Assembly: GCF_900113835.1 (NCBI RefSeq)
Contig: NZ_FOQV01000001.1
Location: forward strand, 1 to 64,000
Source of the DNA: Allobosea sp. OK403
Lineage (GTDB): Bacteria > Pseudomonadota > Alphaproteobacteria > Rhizobiales > Beijerinckiaceae
Length of the DNA stretch: 64,000 nt
Direction: 5' to 3'
A program made the position numbers and the translations under genes. This document shows positions 1 through 9,047 of the stretch, piece by piece (the first letter of the stretch is position 1; every line of letters begins with the position of its first letter). The notes under the pieces are model-generated. The model did no database searches, was not told the origin of the DNA, and worked only from the letters and a program-made list of their open reading frames with translations.

Positions 1-837
1 GGCGGCCATGGCGGCGGCGGTCACGATGGCGGTGGCAAAGGTGGCGGCGGCCATGGCGACGGCGGCCACGATGGCGGTGGCAAAGGTGGTGGCGGCCATG
101 GCGGCGGCGGTCACGGTGGCGGTGACCACGGCGACGGCGGCCATGGTGGCGGCGGCCATGGTGGCGGCGGTCATGGCGGCGGCGGCCATGGCGACGGCGG
201 CCACGGTGGCGGTGGTCAAGGTGGTGGCGGCCATGGCGGCGGCGGTCACGGTGGCGGTGGCAAAGGTGGTGGCGGCCATGGCGGCGGCGGTCACGGTGGC
301 GGTGACCACGGTGGCGGTGACCACGGCGACGGCGGCCATGGTGGCGGTGGTCAAGGTGGCGGTGGTCACGGCGGTGGCGGTCACGATGGCGGCGGCAAAG
401 GTGGCGGCGGTCATGGCGGCGGCGGCCATGGTGGCGGTGGTCACGGCGGTGGCGGCCACGGTGGCGGTGGCCAAGGTGGCGGCGGCCATGGCGACGGCGG
501 CCACGGTGGCGGTGGCCAAGGTGGTGGTGGCCAGGGCGGCGGCGGCCAGGGTGGCGGTGGCCAAGGTGGCGGCGGCCAGGGCGGCGGCGGTCACGGTGGT
601 GGTGGCCAAGGTGGCGGTGGCCAAGGTGGCGGCGGCCAGGGCGGCGGCGGTCACGGTGGCGGTGGCCAAGGTGGCGGCGGCCAGGGCGGTGGCGGCCAAG
701 GTGGCGGCGGTCACGGTGGTGGTGGCCAAGGTGGCAGCGGCCATGGTGGCGGTGGCCAAGGTGGCGGCGGCCAGGGCGGTGGCGGCCAGGGTGGCGGTGG
801 CCAAGGTGGTGGCGGCCAGGGCGGCGGCGGCCATGGC
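1..837 (+). repeat. 15-bp tandem repeat array with 60-bp higher-order period
   Basis: About 56 imperfect copies of a 15-bp unit (GGN GGN CAN/AAR GGN GGN) run without interruption and keep frame throughout. Successive 60-bp blocks at about 541-600, 601-660 and 661-720 encode the same 20 residues with a few synonymous changes. This points to recent unit duplication under selection for the encoded pentad. Confidence 0.9.
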
Positions 838-840
838 TGA
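1..840 (+). CDS. Gly/His/Gln-rich pentapeptide-repeat protein, 3' part (5' end outside window)
   Basis: Read from base 1 in frame 1 the sequence is open for 279 codons and stops with TGA at 838-840. It consists almost entirely of pentads of the form GGXGG, where X is His, Lys or Gln and Asp sometimes replaces a Gly. One Ser is the only other residue. X is mostly His with some Lys in the first half and mostly Gln towards the end. A higher-order unit of 20 residues (60 bp) is visible, clearest at about 541-720. No start codon lies in this frame, so the gene begins upstream of the window. The ATG-initiated Ala/Val-rich reading in another frame is a shadow of the same repeat. His-Gly repeats suggest metal binding or an extended surface protein, but function is unknown. 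Confidence 0.7.
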   Translation, partial: GGHGGGGHDGGGKGGGGHGDGGHDGGGKGGGGHGGGGHGGGDHGDGGHGGGGHGGGGHGGGGHGDGGHGGGGQGGGGHGGGGHGGGGKGGGGHGGGGHGGGDHGGGDHGDGGHGGGGQGGGGHGGGGHDGGGKGGGGHGGGGHGGGGHGGGGHGGGGQGGGGHGDGGHGGGGQGGGGQGGGGQGGGGQGGGGQGGGGHGGGGQGGGGQGGGGQGGGGHGGGGQGGGGQGGGGQGGGGHGGGGQGGSGHGGGGQGGGGQGGGGQGGGGQGGGGQGGGGHG

Positions 841-853
841 AAGCCGCAACTGC

Positions 854-882
854 ATCCGGTCAGGCTGGGGGCCTGACCGGAT
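854..882 (+). terminator. Hairpin after the Gly-rich gene
   Basis: A perfect 12-bp inverted repeat (854-865 with 871-882) and a 5-nt loop start 14 nt after the stop codon. No T-tract follows, so it may be a Rho-assisted terminator or an mRNA 3'-end stabiliser. It could also serve the convergent protease gene. Confidence 0.5.
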
Positions 883-1000
883 CACGCATTCCAATCACGC
901 ACGTTGATCACAGCCTCGGCCGGCAGCCGACGCAGACCAAGGCGAGCATGTCATCAGATGTCCGGCTTCCCGAAACAGGCATTCTCGACGATCAGGCCGC

Positions 1001-1627
1001 TCAGGGCCCATGCGGGCGCCGTGTTGCAGCGGTTACGCTGATCGTACCGCCATCGATCGACTCCCAGGCGCGCGGATTGGCTTGCGACATGCGGGTGAAG
1101 AACAGGTATCCGGTTTGCGACCAAGGCAGGACGCGGGAGGTCTTGTTGTCGAGAATGAGATCCCCCTCGGAGGTCGTCACCATCAGCACCGCGTGCCCCT
1201 CGCCGGCGGGCGTGGCGACGACCGCGATCAACAGGGTCGACGATGGCCAGCCACGCTCGATCAGCAGCTTGCGCTTCAGCAGCGCGAAATCCTCGCAATC
1301 ACCCCGCCCGTCGGTCGGGATGATCCAGACATCCTCGCGGCCATAATGATCCCAGTCGGATACCTCGGATATCGTGGAGTTCACCCGCGCATTGATCTCC
1401 TGAAGGTCGCGCTGGTGTTCCGGTGTCAGCAGAACCTGCCGAGTCAGGGCGCCGGACCGGCGGCATTCCGCCGGGTAGTTGGCGCAGAATGTCAGGAATG
1501 CCGGCGGTGGCGAGGCCGGCCCGCGGGTCCTGGCCACGAGCTGATCGGCCTGGGCAGAACCTGCCAGGGTTCCGGCGAACAGAGCGACACCGAGAGTCCA
1601 TGTCGCGACGGAGGCAAAGGTCGTCAT
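1001..1627 (-). CDS. Transglutaminase-like cysteine peptidase (BTLCP / LapG family)
   Basis: A 208-residue exported protein. The ATG at 1627 gives a clean Sec signal peptide ending near the Ala-Gln-Ala at residues 26-28; a GTG at 1639 is an alternative start. The bacterial transglutaminase-like cysteine proteinase triad is visible: Cys111 in GDCEDF, His145 in GEGHAV and Asp160 in LILDN. Family members act in the periplasm; the best known is LapG, which clips large surface adhesins under control of LapD and c-di-GMP. Neither a lapD-like gene nor an RTX adhesin is in the window, so the substrate is open. The gene converges on the Gly-rich repeat gene with about 160 bp between the two stops. Confidence 0.85.
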   Translation of the reverse strand: MTTFASVATWTLGVALFAGTLAGSAQADQLVARTRGPASPPPAFLTFCANYPAECRRSGALTRQVLLTPEHQRDLQEINARVNSTISEVSDWDHYGREDVWIIPTDGRGDCEDFALLKRKLLIERGWPSSTLLIAVVATPAGEGHAVLMVTTSEGDLILDNKTSRVLPWSQTGYLFFTRMSQANPRAWESIDGGTISVTAATRRPHGP

Positions 1628-1639
1628 AGCCGAAACCAC

Positions 1640-2223
1640 ATGGTCATGGTCCGCCTTGCGGGTTGCGAGATCGCGGGAAGGCTGCTGAAGGATGGCGGCC
1701 TTTGCTTAAGAAAGAAGGCAATTCTGTGATGAGAATTCGCGGGAGATTCGCATCGGCCGCATAAGTGCTTTGCGCAATTCGGCTCGCCCGCCAAGGCTGA
1801 AGACACCGCCGTCAACAGTGCGGTCCGCGGCGCAGCATCGCGTGCCGGGTGAGCCGCTCGCGTCAACGCACGGGTTTCGTTCGCCAAAATGGAGGGCTCT
1901 CCGAAGGCGGGCCCTCAGCCGCGAACATCGGGCGGCGGTTCACTCTTGGACGAGGAACTGCGGGTACCGGAAGCATCGACGCGTTGCAGGCCGGCCAGCG
2001 ATCGCTTGCCTCCAACTTGTCCTGACACTGGAGCGTTTTCGAGCGAAGTGGATACCGGTTCGCGTGAAGAAAATGCGTTAAAACAATGAGCGTCGGCGTG
2101 CCGTCGCCCCGGTGAACGCTGCACGTCCGAAGCCGCTCCCGAATTGTCTGCGGTTTTATTCTGCTTATGCATCTGATTTTATTGATATAACTGGCGCGCA
2201 GAGCTCCCCGTTGACGTCTGCCT
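1640..2223. other. Intergenic region, 584 bp, with one dispersed repeat
   Basis: It lies upstream of the protease gene and downstream of the dgdR-like gene, both on the minus strand. No convincing gene is seen; the short open frames lack ribosome sites and overlap on both strands. It carries one copy of the dispersed palindromic element at about 2030-2089 and must contain the protease promoter, which I could not place. Confidence 0.5.
2030..2089 (+). repeat. Dispersed palindromic element, copy 1
   Basis: It starts GGAGCGTTTTCGAGCGAAGT, continues through ACCGGTTCGCGTGAAG and ends in a GAAAATGCG-type arm. In other copies the arms GCGTTTTC and GAAAACGC are perfect inverted repeats. Related copies are at 16334, 16435, 33419 (composite, minus) and 51007 (minus). 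Confidence 0.85.
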
Positions 2224-3132
2224 TTATAGTCCGCGCCAGGCCGGAGACGGAGATCCGGTGCGGGATATCGGGCGCGCATCGCCTGCAAGGGTAGGCAGCA
2301 CGGCCGCGATGTGGTCGCCCAAGGCTCTTGCGGCGGATGATGGCCTAAGCTCCGCGAACTCCAGCGCAATCCCGATCGCGGGAAGCGCCGGCAATCCCGC
2401 CGAGACGATGTGCAGATCCGGCGGAACCGCGGTTTGCGTCAGGACGCTGATGGCGTGACCTGACCGGGCAATGGCGATGAGACCAGCCAGGCTGTTGCTG
2501 GCAAAAGCCACCCTGTAGCGACGGCCAGCGGCCTCCATGGCGTCGCAGGCCGCGCGATAGTCCAGCGTCATGGGGGCCGACAGCGCCAATGGCAGGACGG
2601 CCTGGTCAAGGATGTCCGGCTCGGCTGCGTTTGCGACCCAGACGAAGTTTTCTCTCCGGATGACCTCGGCGCCAGCCGGGTCGGGGAGGGAGACCAGCGC
2701 CATCTCGATCTGCCGCCGATGCAGCAGCGGGCGCAGTTCCGAGGTCGGCGCACAGACCATGCGCAGCTCGACATCGGGATGCAGGGCACAAAACTCCCGC
2801 AGCAGATCCGGCAGAAACGCGATCGAGTAATCCTCGGGACAGCCGAAGCTGACCGAGCCCTTGAGGCCGGTTCCGCGCATGTCGGCGAGGATCTCGTCAT
2901 GCCTGGCCAAAAGGAATTCGGCATGGGCGAGCAGCTTGTCTCCCGCTGTGGTCAGGCGCACGCCCGAGCCGCTGCGGTGCAGGAGAGCCTGGCCTGTCAG
3001 CGCTTCCAGGCGCTGCATCTGCATGCTCAACGCCGATTGCGTCCGCCCGACCTGCGTTGAGGCGACGCTGATCGAGCCCGTGCGGGCGATGACGGCGAAG
3101 TTCCTGAGCAAGGCGAGGTCGAGCGTGCGCAT
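2224..3132 (-). CDS. dgdR: LysR-family regulator, DgdR-like
   Basis: A 302-residue LysR-type regulator. The N-terminal winged helix-turn-helix covers about residues 1-60 (LLRNFAVIARTGSISVAS, then the recognition helix in QSALSMQMQRLEALTG), followed by a LysR substrate-binding domain. It is divergent from, and 97 bp away from, a close homologue of 2,2-dialkylglycine decarboxylase. That is the arrangement known for dgdR-dgdA in Burkholderia cepacia, where DgdR represses dgdA until 2-methylalanine is present. The name is inferred from this context, since LysR proteins look alike. A hydrophilic tail of about 20 residues ends the protein. Confidence 0.8.
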   Translation of the reverse strand: MRTLDLALLRNFAVIARTGSISVASTQVGRTQSALSMQMQRLEALTGQALLHRSGSGVRLTTAGDKLLAHAEFLLARHDEILADMRGTGLKGSVSFGCPEDYSIAFLPDLLREFCALHPDVELRMVCAPTSELRPLLHRRQIEMALVSLPDPAGAEVIRRENFVWVANAAEPDILDQAVLPLALSAPMTLDYRAACDAMEAAGRRYRVAFASNSLAGLIAIARSGHAISVLTQTAVPPDLHIVSAGLPALPAIGIALEFAELRPSSAARALGDHIAAVLPTLAGDARPISRTGSPSPAWRGL

Positions 3133-3140
3133 GCCATCAA

Positions 3141-4540
<1,400 letters not shown>

Positions 4541-4772
4541 CCCTGGCGACGGGCGATTTCAACCTGAACCGATCCGGCTGCGTCCTTGCGATCGTCGAAC
4601 AATCGCCTCGGACGCTATGAGATGGGGTACTCCAACCCTCCAACCCCAAGCCAGTTTGCCGTGCGTTAGCGAAAGCGGGCCTCTTCGACACCCGCTATGG
4701 GGCAGGGCGCGAGCCTGGCTCGCGCGTGAACGGGCATCCCCTTGCTTGGTGGAAGCTCGTATCGACGCCGGA

Positions 4773-4798
4773 GGGGCCGTCGCGCGCGACGCGGCCCC
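4773..4798 (+). terminator. Probable terminator upstream of the liv operon
   Basis: GGGGCC and GGCCCC arms with an inner GTCGCG/CGCGAC stem form a strong GC hairpin. It is followed by a short T/A-rich stretch (TTACGATTT). It lies between dgdA and the regulated transporter promoter. A smaller perfect stem occurs at 4707-4715/4717-4725. Confidence 0.45.
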
Positions 4799-4810
4799 TT
4801 ACGATTTATC

Positions 4811-4857
4811 GTCGCGCCATGTCGCGCCATAAAGAAACGCTATGGCGGCAGAATGCA
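4811..4857 (+). promoter_or_regulatory. LysR-type operator/promoter motif shared with the hyu operon
   Basis: A perfect inverted repeat GCCATA-N9-TATGGC at 4826-4846 contains the T-N11-A core of LysR-type boxes. It is preceded by a partial direct repeat (GTCGCGCCAT twice) and followed by GCGGCAGAATGCAGT. Nearly the same sequence precedes the hyuA gene at 10838-10893. The regulator is probably the LysR protein encoded at 9855-10823, between the two operons. Confidence 0.65.
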
Positions 4858-5015
4858 GTTGTGGTTCCCAGAGCGAGTCCGCCGAACCTAGAATTTTCTC
4901 CCATCGGGCCTGCAAATCGCGCCCGATCGGGTCGGATCGTTGCGTGCATGCGACGAAGCCGGTTCCGGCTAACCGCGACGCGATCGCGGAACACGATCAG
5001 GGAACGGAGTCGATC

Positions 5016-6203
5016 ATGGCCAACACAGTTCACCGCAGGGCCTTCTGCCTTCTCGCATCGGCCTTCTGCCTTGCCGGCGCGCCTGCCTTCGAGACCTCCG
5101 CGCTGGCGCAGGACAGCAGCATCCGCCTCGGCATCGTCGCGCCGATGAGCGGCCCCAATGCCCGCTACGGCGCCTTCTCGCTGCGCGGCGCGCAGCTTGC
5201 CGCCAAGGACATCAACGCGGCCGGCGGCATCGATGGCCGCAAGATCCAGGTCTTCTCCGCCGACAGCCAGGGCACGCCGGTCGAGGGCGTCTCGGCGACA
5301 CGGCGCCTGATCGACCAGGACAAGGTCGATTTCCTGATCGGCGACGTGTCGAGCTCCGTGACGCTGGCGATGCAGCCCGTCGTCGAAGATGCCGGCGTCC
5401 TGCTGATCAACGCGGCTTCGTCGAACCCCAAGATTACGTATGCGGCGGGCGTCGGCGGCTTCAAATGGAGCTTCCGCAACTACCCGACCGATGAGAACCG
5501 CGCCCTGATCGTCGCGCAATATGCCGCCGAGAAGCGCGGCTTCACCAAATTCGCCGTGCTCTCGGTCGACAGCGATTATGGCCGCTCGGCGATCGAGTTC
5601 ACCAAGAAGTACCTGCCACGGTTCAAGGGCCAGATCCTGAGCGAGGACTACTACAAGGAAGGCGAGGTCGATTTCCGCAGCGTGCTGGCCAAGATCCGCG
5701 ATTCCGGCGCTCAGGCGATCATCATGTACGGCCTTGCCGACACCACGCCGATCGTGGCGCGGCAGATGACCGAGGTCGGGCTCGCCGGCAAGGTGCCGCT
5801 GATCGGCAATGGTGAGTTCAACACCGAGAAGACGATCAAGTCGGCGCCGAAGGCGCTCGAAGGTGCCGTCGAGGCCGCGGCCTGGCTGCCGGGCTGGGAC
5901 AGCCCCAAGAGCAAGGGTTTCGTGGCCCGGTTCACGGCCGAATATCGCGAGGCGCCCAACAACCACGCTTATGTCCATTGGGAGACCGTCAACCTGCTCG
6001 GCAAGGCGGTCGAGGCGGCCAAGAGCACCGACCGCGCCAAGGTCCGCGATGCGCTCGCCAAGATCAAATATGACAGCGCCGTCGGCGAAGTGACCTTCGA
6101 CGACCACAACCAGGCGAAGCTGCCGATGATCCTGTTGCAGATCGAGGACGGCAAGCCGGTGGTCAAGGGCGCCTATTCCGCCGATATCGACTATCCGCGC
6201 TGA
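5016..6203 (+). CDS. livK: Branched-chain amino acid-type ABC transporter, substrate-binding protein
   Basis: A 395-residue periplasmic binding protein of the Leu/Ile/Val (Peripla_BP_6) family. The ATG at 5016 follows GGAACGGAG and starts a Sec signal peptide ending at ALAQ (about residue 32). The mature part begins SIRLGIVAPMSGPNARYG, the family's typical first strand and loop. It is the first gene of livKHMGF. Members bind amino acids, amides, urea or aromatic acids; the linked hyuAB operon suggests a cyclic amide or similar compound, which is inference. A longer open frame beginning at 4842 is rejected because its N-terminus has no signal sequence and overlaps the operator. Confidence 0.9.
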   Translation: MANTVHRRAFCLLASAFCLAGAPAFETSALAQDSSIRLGIVAPMSGPNARYGAFSLRGAQLAAKDINAAGGIDGRKIQVFSADSQGTPVEGVSATRRLIDQDKVDFLIGDVSSSVTLAMQPVVEDAGVLLINAASSNPKITYAAGVGGFKWSFRNYPTDENRALIVAQYAAEKRGFTKFAVLSVDSDYGRSAIEFTKKYLPRFKGQILSEDYYKEGEVDFRSVLAKIRDSGAQAIIMYGLADTTPIVARQMTEVGLAGKVPLIGNGEFNTEKTIKSAPKALEGAVEAAAWLPGWDSPKSKGFVARFTAEYREAPNNHAYVHWETVNLLGKAVEAAKSTDRAKVRDALAKIKYDSAVGEVTFDDHNQAKLPMILLQIEDGKPVVKGAYSADIDYPR

Positions 6204-6260
6204 CCGTCCCGCGGACGCAATGGCGCGGGGGTAAGCGCGCGGGCTTAAGGGGAGGGCGGG

Positions 6261-7133
6261 ATGCTGTTCCAAATCTCAGAGCAGATCGTCAACGGCATCG
6301 TCACCGGGGCCGTCTACGCCCTGGTCGCCGTCGGCATGACGATGATCTTTGGCGTCCTGCGGGCGATCAATTTCGCCCATGGCGAATATTACATGGTCGG
6401 CACCTTCGGGGCCTGGGTCGCGATCGAGTATTTCGACCTGCCCTATCCGGTCGCCATCGTCGCCGGCGTCATCGCCACGGCCTTCGTTGCATTGGTCATC
6501 GGGCAGTTCGTGATGCGGCGCATGGTCGGGGCGCCGGCCGAGGCTGGCGTCTTGGCGACGCTGGGCATCGCGCTCATCCTTCAGAACAGCGTCATCCTGC
6601 TCTTCGGCGGTGGCTACAAGTTCTTCGAAGGCGGCTATATCGAGCCCGTCACCATTCTGGGCGTATCGCTCGCCGAGCAGCGCCTGCTGATCATCGCGGT
6701 CGCCGTGCTGGTCTTCTTCGGGCTCGAGCTCCTAGTCACCTATAGCCGCATGGGCAAGGCGATGCGTGCCGTGTCGCAGAATGTCGAGTGCTGCGCCGTG
6801 GTGGGCATCGATGTCCGCAAGGTCGTGGTGAGGACCTTCGTCCTGGGGGCGGCGCTCGCTGGCCTGTCAGGGGTGCTGACCGCCCCGGTCAATGTCAGTG
6901 TCTATGGCGGCATGGGCGAACTGATCACTTTCAAGACACTGCCGATCATCATCATGGGCGGCCTTGGAAATGTCCGTGGCACCTTCTTCGCCGCGATGAT
7001 CCTGGGCATCGCTGAGAGCCTGGTCGCCACCTATGTCGGCCTGCAGTTTCGCGACACGGTCGGCTTCGCCACGCTGATGCTCGTGTTGATGTGGCGCCCG
7101 CACGGGCTGTTCTCCGCCCAAGCCCGTTACTGA
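6261..7133 (+). CDS. livH: Branched-chain amino acid-type ABC permease LivH
   Basis: A 290-residue polytopic inner-membrane permease of the LivH class, the usual length. Its N-terminus (QIVNGIVTGAVYALVAVGMTM) and the motif FGVLRAINFAHGEYYMVG are diagnostic. The GLGNVRGTFFAA segment near the C-terminus is the EAA-like loop contacting the ATPase. It starts 58 bp after livK with a GGAGG-type ribosome site. Unlike most liv clusters, livH and livM are separated by 160 bp, filled by two palindromic repeats. Confidence 0.92.
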   Translation: MLFQISEQIVNGIVTGAVYALVAVGMTMIFGVLRAINFAHGEYYMVGTFGAWVAIEYFDLPYPVAIVAGVIATAFVALVIGQFVMRRMVGAPAEAGVLATLGIALILQNSVILLFGGGYKFFEGGYIEPVTILGVSLAEQRLLIIAVAVLVFFGLELLVTYSRMGKAMRAVSQNVECCAVVGIDVRKVVVRTFVLGAALAGLSGVLTAPVNVSVYGGMGELITFKTLPIIIMGGLGNVRGTFFAAMILGIAESLVATYVGLQFRDTVGFATLMLVLMWRPHGLFSAQARY

Positions 7134-7136
7134 CCT

Positions 7137-7199
7137 AGAGCCGGATGACTTAAGACGGAATCACGGAGTGATCCCATCTGAAGTCTGAATCCGTCTCTC
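7137..7199. repeat. Palindromic intergenic repeat between livH and livM (first)
   Basis: It runs from AGAGCCGGATGACTTAAGAC to GTCTGAATCCGTCTCT. AGACGGA and TCCGTCT arms form an imperfect stem. It begins 3 bp after the livH stop. Confidence 0.6.
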
Positions 7200-7210
7200 A
7201 TCAAAGAGTT

Positions 7211-7259
7211 AGAGCAGGATCAATGCGAAAACCGGTTCCCACTTTTCGCATCCTGCTCT
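7211..7259. repeat. Palindromic intergenic repeat between livH and livM (second)
   Basis: Arms AGAGCAGGAT(CAAT)GCGAAAA and TTTTCGCATCCTGCTCT are perfectly complementary apart from the 4-nt bulge, around a loop containing ACCGGTTCCC. To my knowledge this repeat type is common between genes in Hyphomicrobiales. It shares the ACCGGTT core with the dispersed element seen elsewhere in the window. Confidence 0.8.
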
Positions 7260-7293
7260 GGCGGCCCCCAGCCAATCTGTCCGAGGATCGACC

Positions 7294-8280
7294 ATGTCGC
7301 TGAACGAGAGCTCGCTTCCGCTGCCTGGCCGCGACCTGAGGCTGCCCTTCGGGCTCGCCGTTGTCGTCCTGGCCTGTTGCGCACCGCTTCTGCTTGGCAA
7401 TTACGCGCTGCATGCGGTGATCATCTCGCTGATCTTCTTGCTGCCGGCCCATGGGCTCAATCTGCTCGTCGGCTATACCGGCCTGCTTTCGCTCGCACAG
7501 GCCGCCTTCTTCGGCGTCGGCGCCTATGTCTCCGCCCTGATGGCGGTGCATTGGGGCACGCCGTTCTACGTCAACCTGTTCGGCGCCGGCCTCGTTGCCG
7601 GGGTGCTTGCGCTGCCGCTTGGCATCCCGGCTCTCAGGTTGCGCTCGACCTCATTCGTGATGTGCACGCTCGGCTTCGTCATCATCGGACAGGCGGTCGC
7701 CAAGAACTGGATCAGCCTGACCCGCGGCGACATGGGGCTGTCGGCCATCCCCAAGCCCTATTTCGCGCTCGGACCGGCCTCCTTCGCGGTTTCGGGGACG
7801 GTCGGGTTCTACTATCTCGTGCTTGCCATCGCCGCCCTGGCGACCTTCGTCGTCTGGCTGATCGTCACCTCGCCGGCCGGCCGCAACATGGTGGCGATCC
7901 GCGAGAACGAGACGCTGGCGGAGTCCGTCGGCGTGCCGACCTGGCGCTACAAGCTGGTCGTCTTCATGATCAGCGCGACCTTCGCCGGGTTCGGCGGCAG
8001 CGTCTACGCGCATTATCTGACCGTGGTCAGCCCGCTGACATTCCAGATGTCGAATTCGACGCTGATGCTGATCATCGTGCTCGGCGGCGGGCCGGGCACG
8101 ATTTCGGGTGTCGTCTTCGGGAGCCTGCTCTTCGTCGGTCTGTCCGAGGCGCTTCGTATCGCTCCCGAGCTGCGGATGGTGGCCTACGGCTTCTGCCTGC
8201 TGGCGCTGGTCTTCTGGTTCCCCAAGGGCTTTGCGCCGCTGATCACCCGCTTCTGGACCATGCTCAGGGGGCGCTCATGA
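7294..8280 (+). CDS. livM: Branched-chain amino acid-type ABC permease LivM
   Basis: A 328-residue polytopic membrane protein of the LivM class. Diagnostic segments are NLLVGYTGLLSLAQAAFFGVGAY and, near the C-terminus, IVLGGGPGTISGVVFGSLLF, the loop that meets the ATPase. The ATG at 7294 follows GAGGATCGACC. Its stop overlaps the livG start (ATGA at 8277-8280), so the two are translationally coupled. Confidence 0.92.
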   Translation: MSLNESSLPLPGRDLRLPFGLAVVVLACCAPLLLGNYALHAVIISLIFLLPAHGLNLLVGYTGLLSLAQAAFFGVGAYVSALMAVHWGTPFYVNLFGAGLVAGVLALPLGIPALRLRSTSFVMCTLGFVIIGQAVAKNWISLTRGDMGLSAIPKPYFALGPASFAVSGTVGFYYLVLAIAALATFVVWLIVTSPAGRNMVAIRENETLAESVGVPTWRYKLVVFMISATFAGFGGSVYAHYLTVVSPLTFQMSNSTLMLIIVLGGGPGTISGVVFGSLLFVGLSEALRIAPELRMVAYGFCLLALVFWFPKGFAPLITRFWTMLRGRS

Positions 8281-9047
8281 CCGGTCTACCGATCCTGGAC
8301 ATCACTGGCCTCAGCAAATCCTATGGTGCGATCCGAGCCGTGGACGGTGTCGATCTGCAGGTCCATCGCGGCGAGATCTGCGGGCTGATCGGACCCAATG
8401 GCTCGGGTAAGTCGACCTTCTTCGACTGCACATCCGGCCTTGCTCGCCCCAATGCCGGCTCGGTCAAGCTCGATGGGCAAGACATCACCGGCTGGTCGTT
8501 GAATCGCATTGCCCGGGAAGGCCGCATGCTGCGGTCGTTCCAGAAGACGGTCACCTTCGGTGCGCTCGATATCGAGGAGAACCTCGTCATCGCCGGCCAG
8601 ATGTTCACCTTCCCGAGCGTGGCCTCGACCTTCGGGTTCGGTGCCCGTTCGCGCGCCCGGGTCGACGGCCTGCGCCAGCGTGCGCGCGAACTCATCAGGC
8701 TGTCGGGGCTCTGGGATGTCCGAACCCAGCCGGCGGGCAATCTCTCGGGTGGCCAGCAGAAACTGATCCAGTTCGCCTCGATGCTGATGCCCGAGCCCAA
8801 ATTGATCCTGCTCGACGAGCCGATGGCGGGGATCAATCCCAAGCTGATCGAGCGCGTCGTCGAGGCGATCCGCTACGCCAATGAACAGCTCGGCGTCAGC
8901 TTCCTGGTGATCGAGCACAACATCGACGTCATCACCAGCATTTGCCAGCGCGTCGCCGTGCTCGACCAGGGGCGTAAGCTCGCTGAGGGTACGCCGGCCG
9001 AGATCATGCGCAACCAGGCGGTTCGGGAGGCCTATCTCGGTGGCTGA
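8277..9047 (+). CDS. livG: Branched-chain amino acid-type ABC transporter ATPase LivG
   Basis: A 256-residue ABC ATPase. Walker A GPNGSGKST lies at residues 39-47, the signature NLSGGQQK near 155 and Walker B LILLDEP near 177, followed by a switch His in VIEHN. The short C-terminal extension ending in REAYLGG is typical of LivG. Start ATG 8277 overlaps the livM stop; its own end overlaps the livF start by 8 bp. Confidence 0.92.
   Translation: MTGLPILDITGLSKSYGAIRAVDGVDLQVHRGEICGLIGPNGSGKSTFFDCTSGLARPNAGSVKLDGQDITGWSLNRIAREGRMLRSFQKTVTFGALDIEENLVIAGQMFTFPSVASTFGFGARSRARVDGLRQRARELIRLSGLWDVRTQPAGNLSGGQQKLIQFASMLMPEPKLILLDEPMAGINPKLIERVVEAIRYANEQLGVSFLVIEHNIDVITSICQRVAVLDQGRKLAEGTPAEIMRNQAVREAYLGG

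Larger units (their letters stand above)
4541..5015. other. Intergenic region with hairpins and operator
   Basis: 475 bp between dgdA and the transporter operon. It contains a hairpin at 4707-4725, a stronger GC hairpin at about 4773-4798 and the LysR-type box at 4826-4846. No gene is supported; the open frames lack ribosome sites and conserved sequence. Confidence 0.6.

Noticed and set aside
1..840. Possible CRISPR array, because of regular short repeats
   Set aside because: Units are 15 bp without spacers and keep an open reading frame; this is a coding tandem repeat.
8..907. 299-residue Ala/Val/Met-rich open frame starting with ATG over the repeat
   Set aside because: It is the +1-shifted reading of the GGXGG repeat. 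The in-phase frame starting at base 1 ends precisely with the repeat, while the shadow runs on into unrelated sequence.
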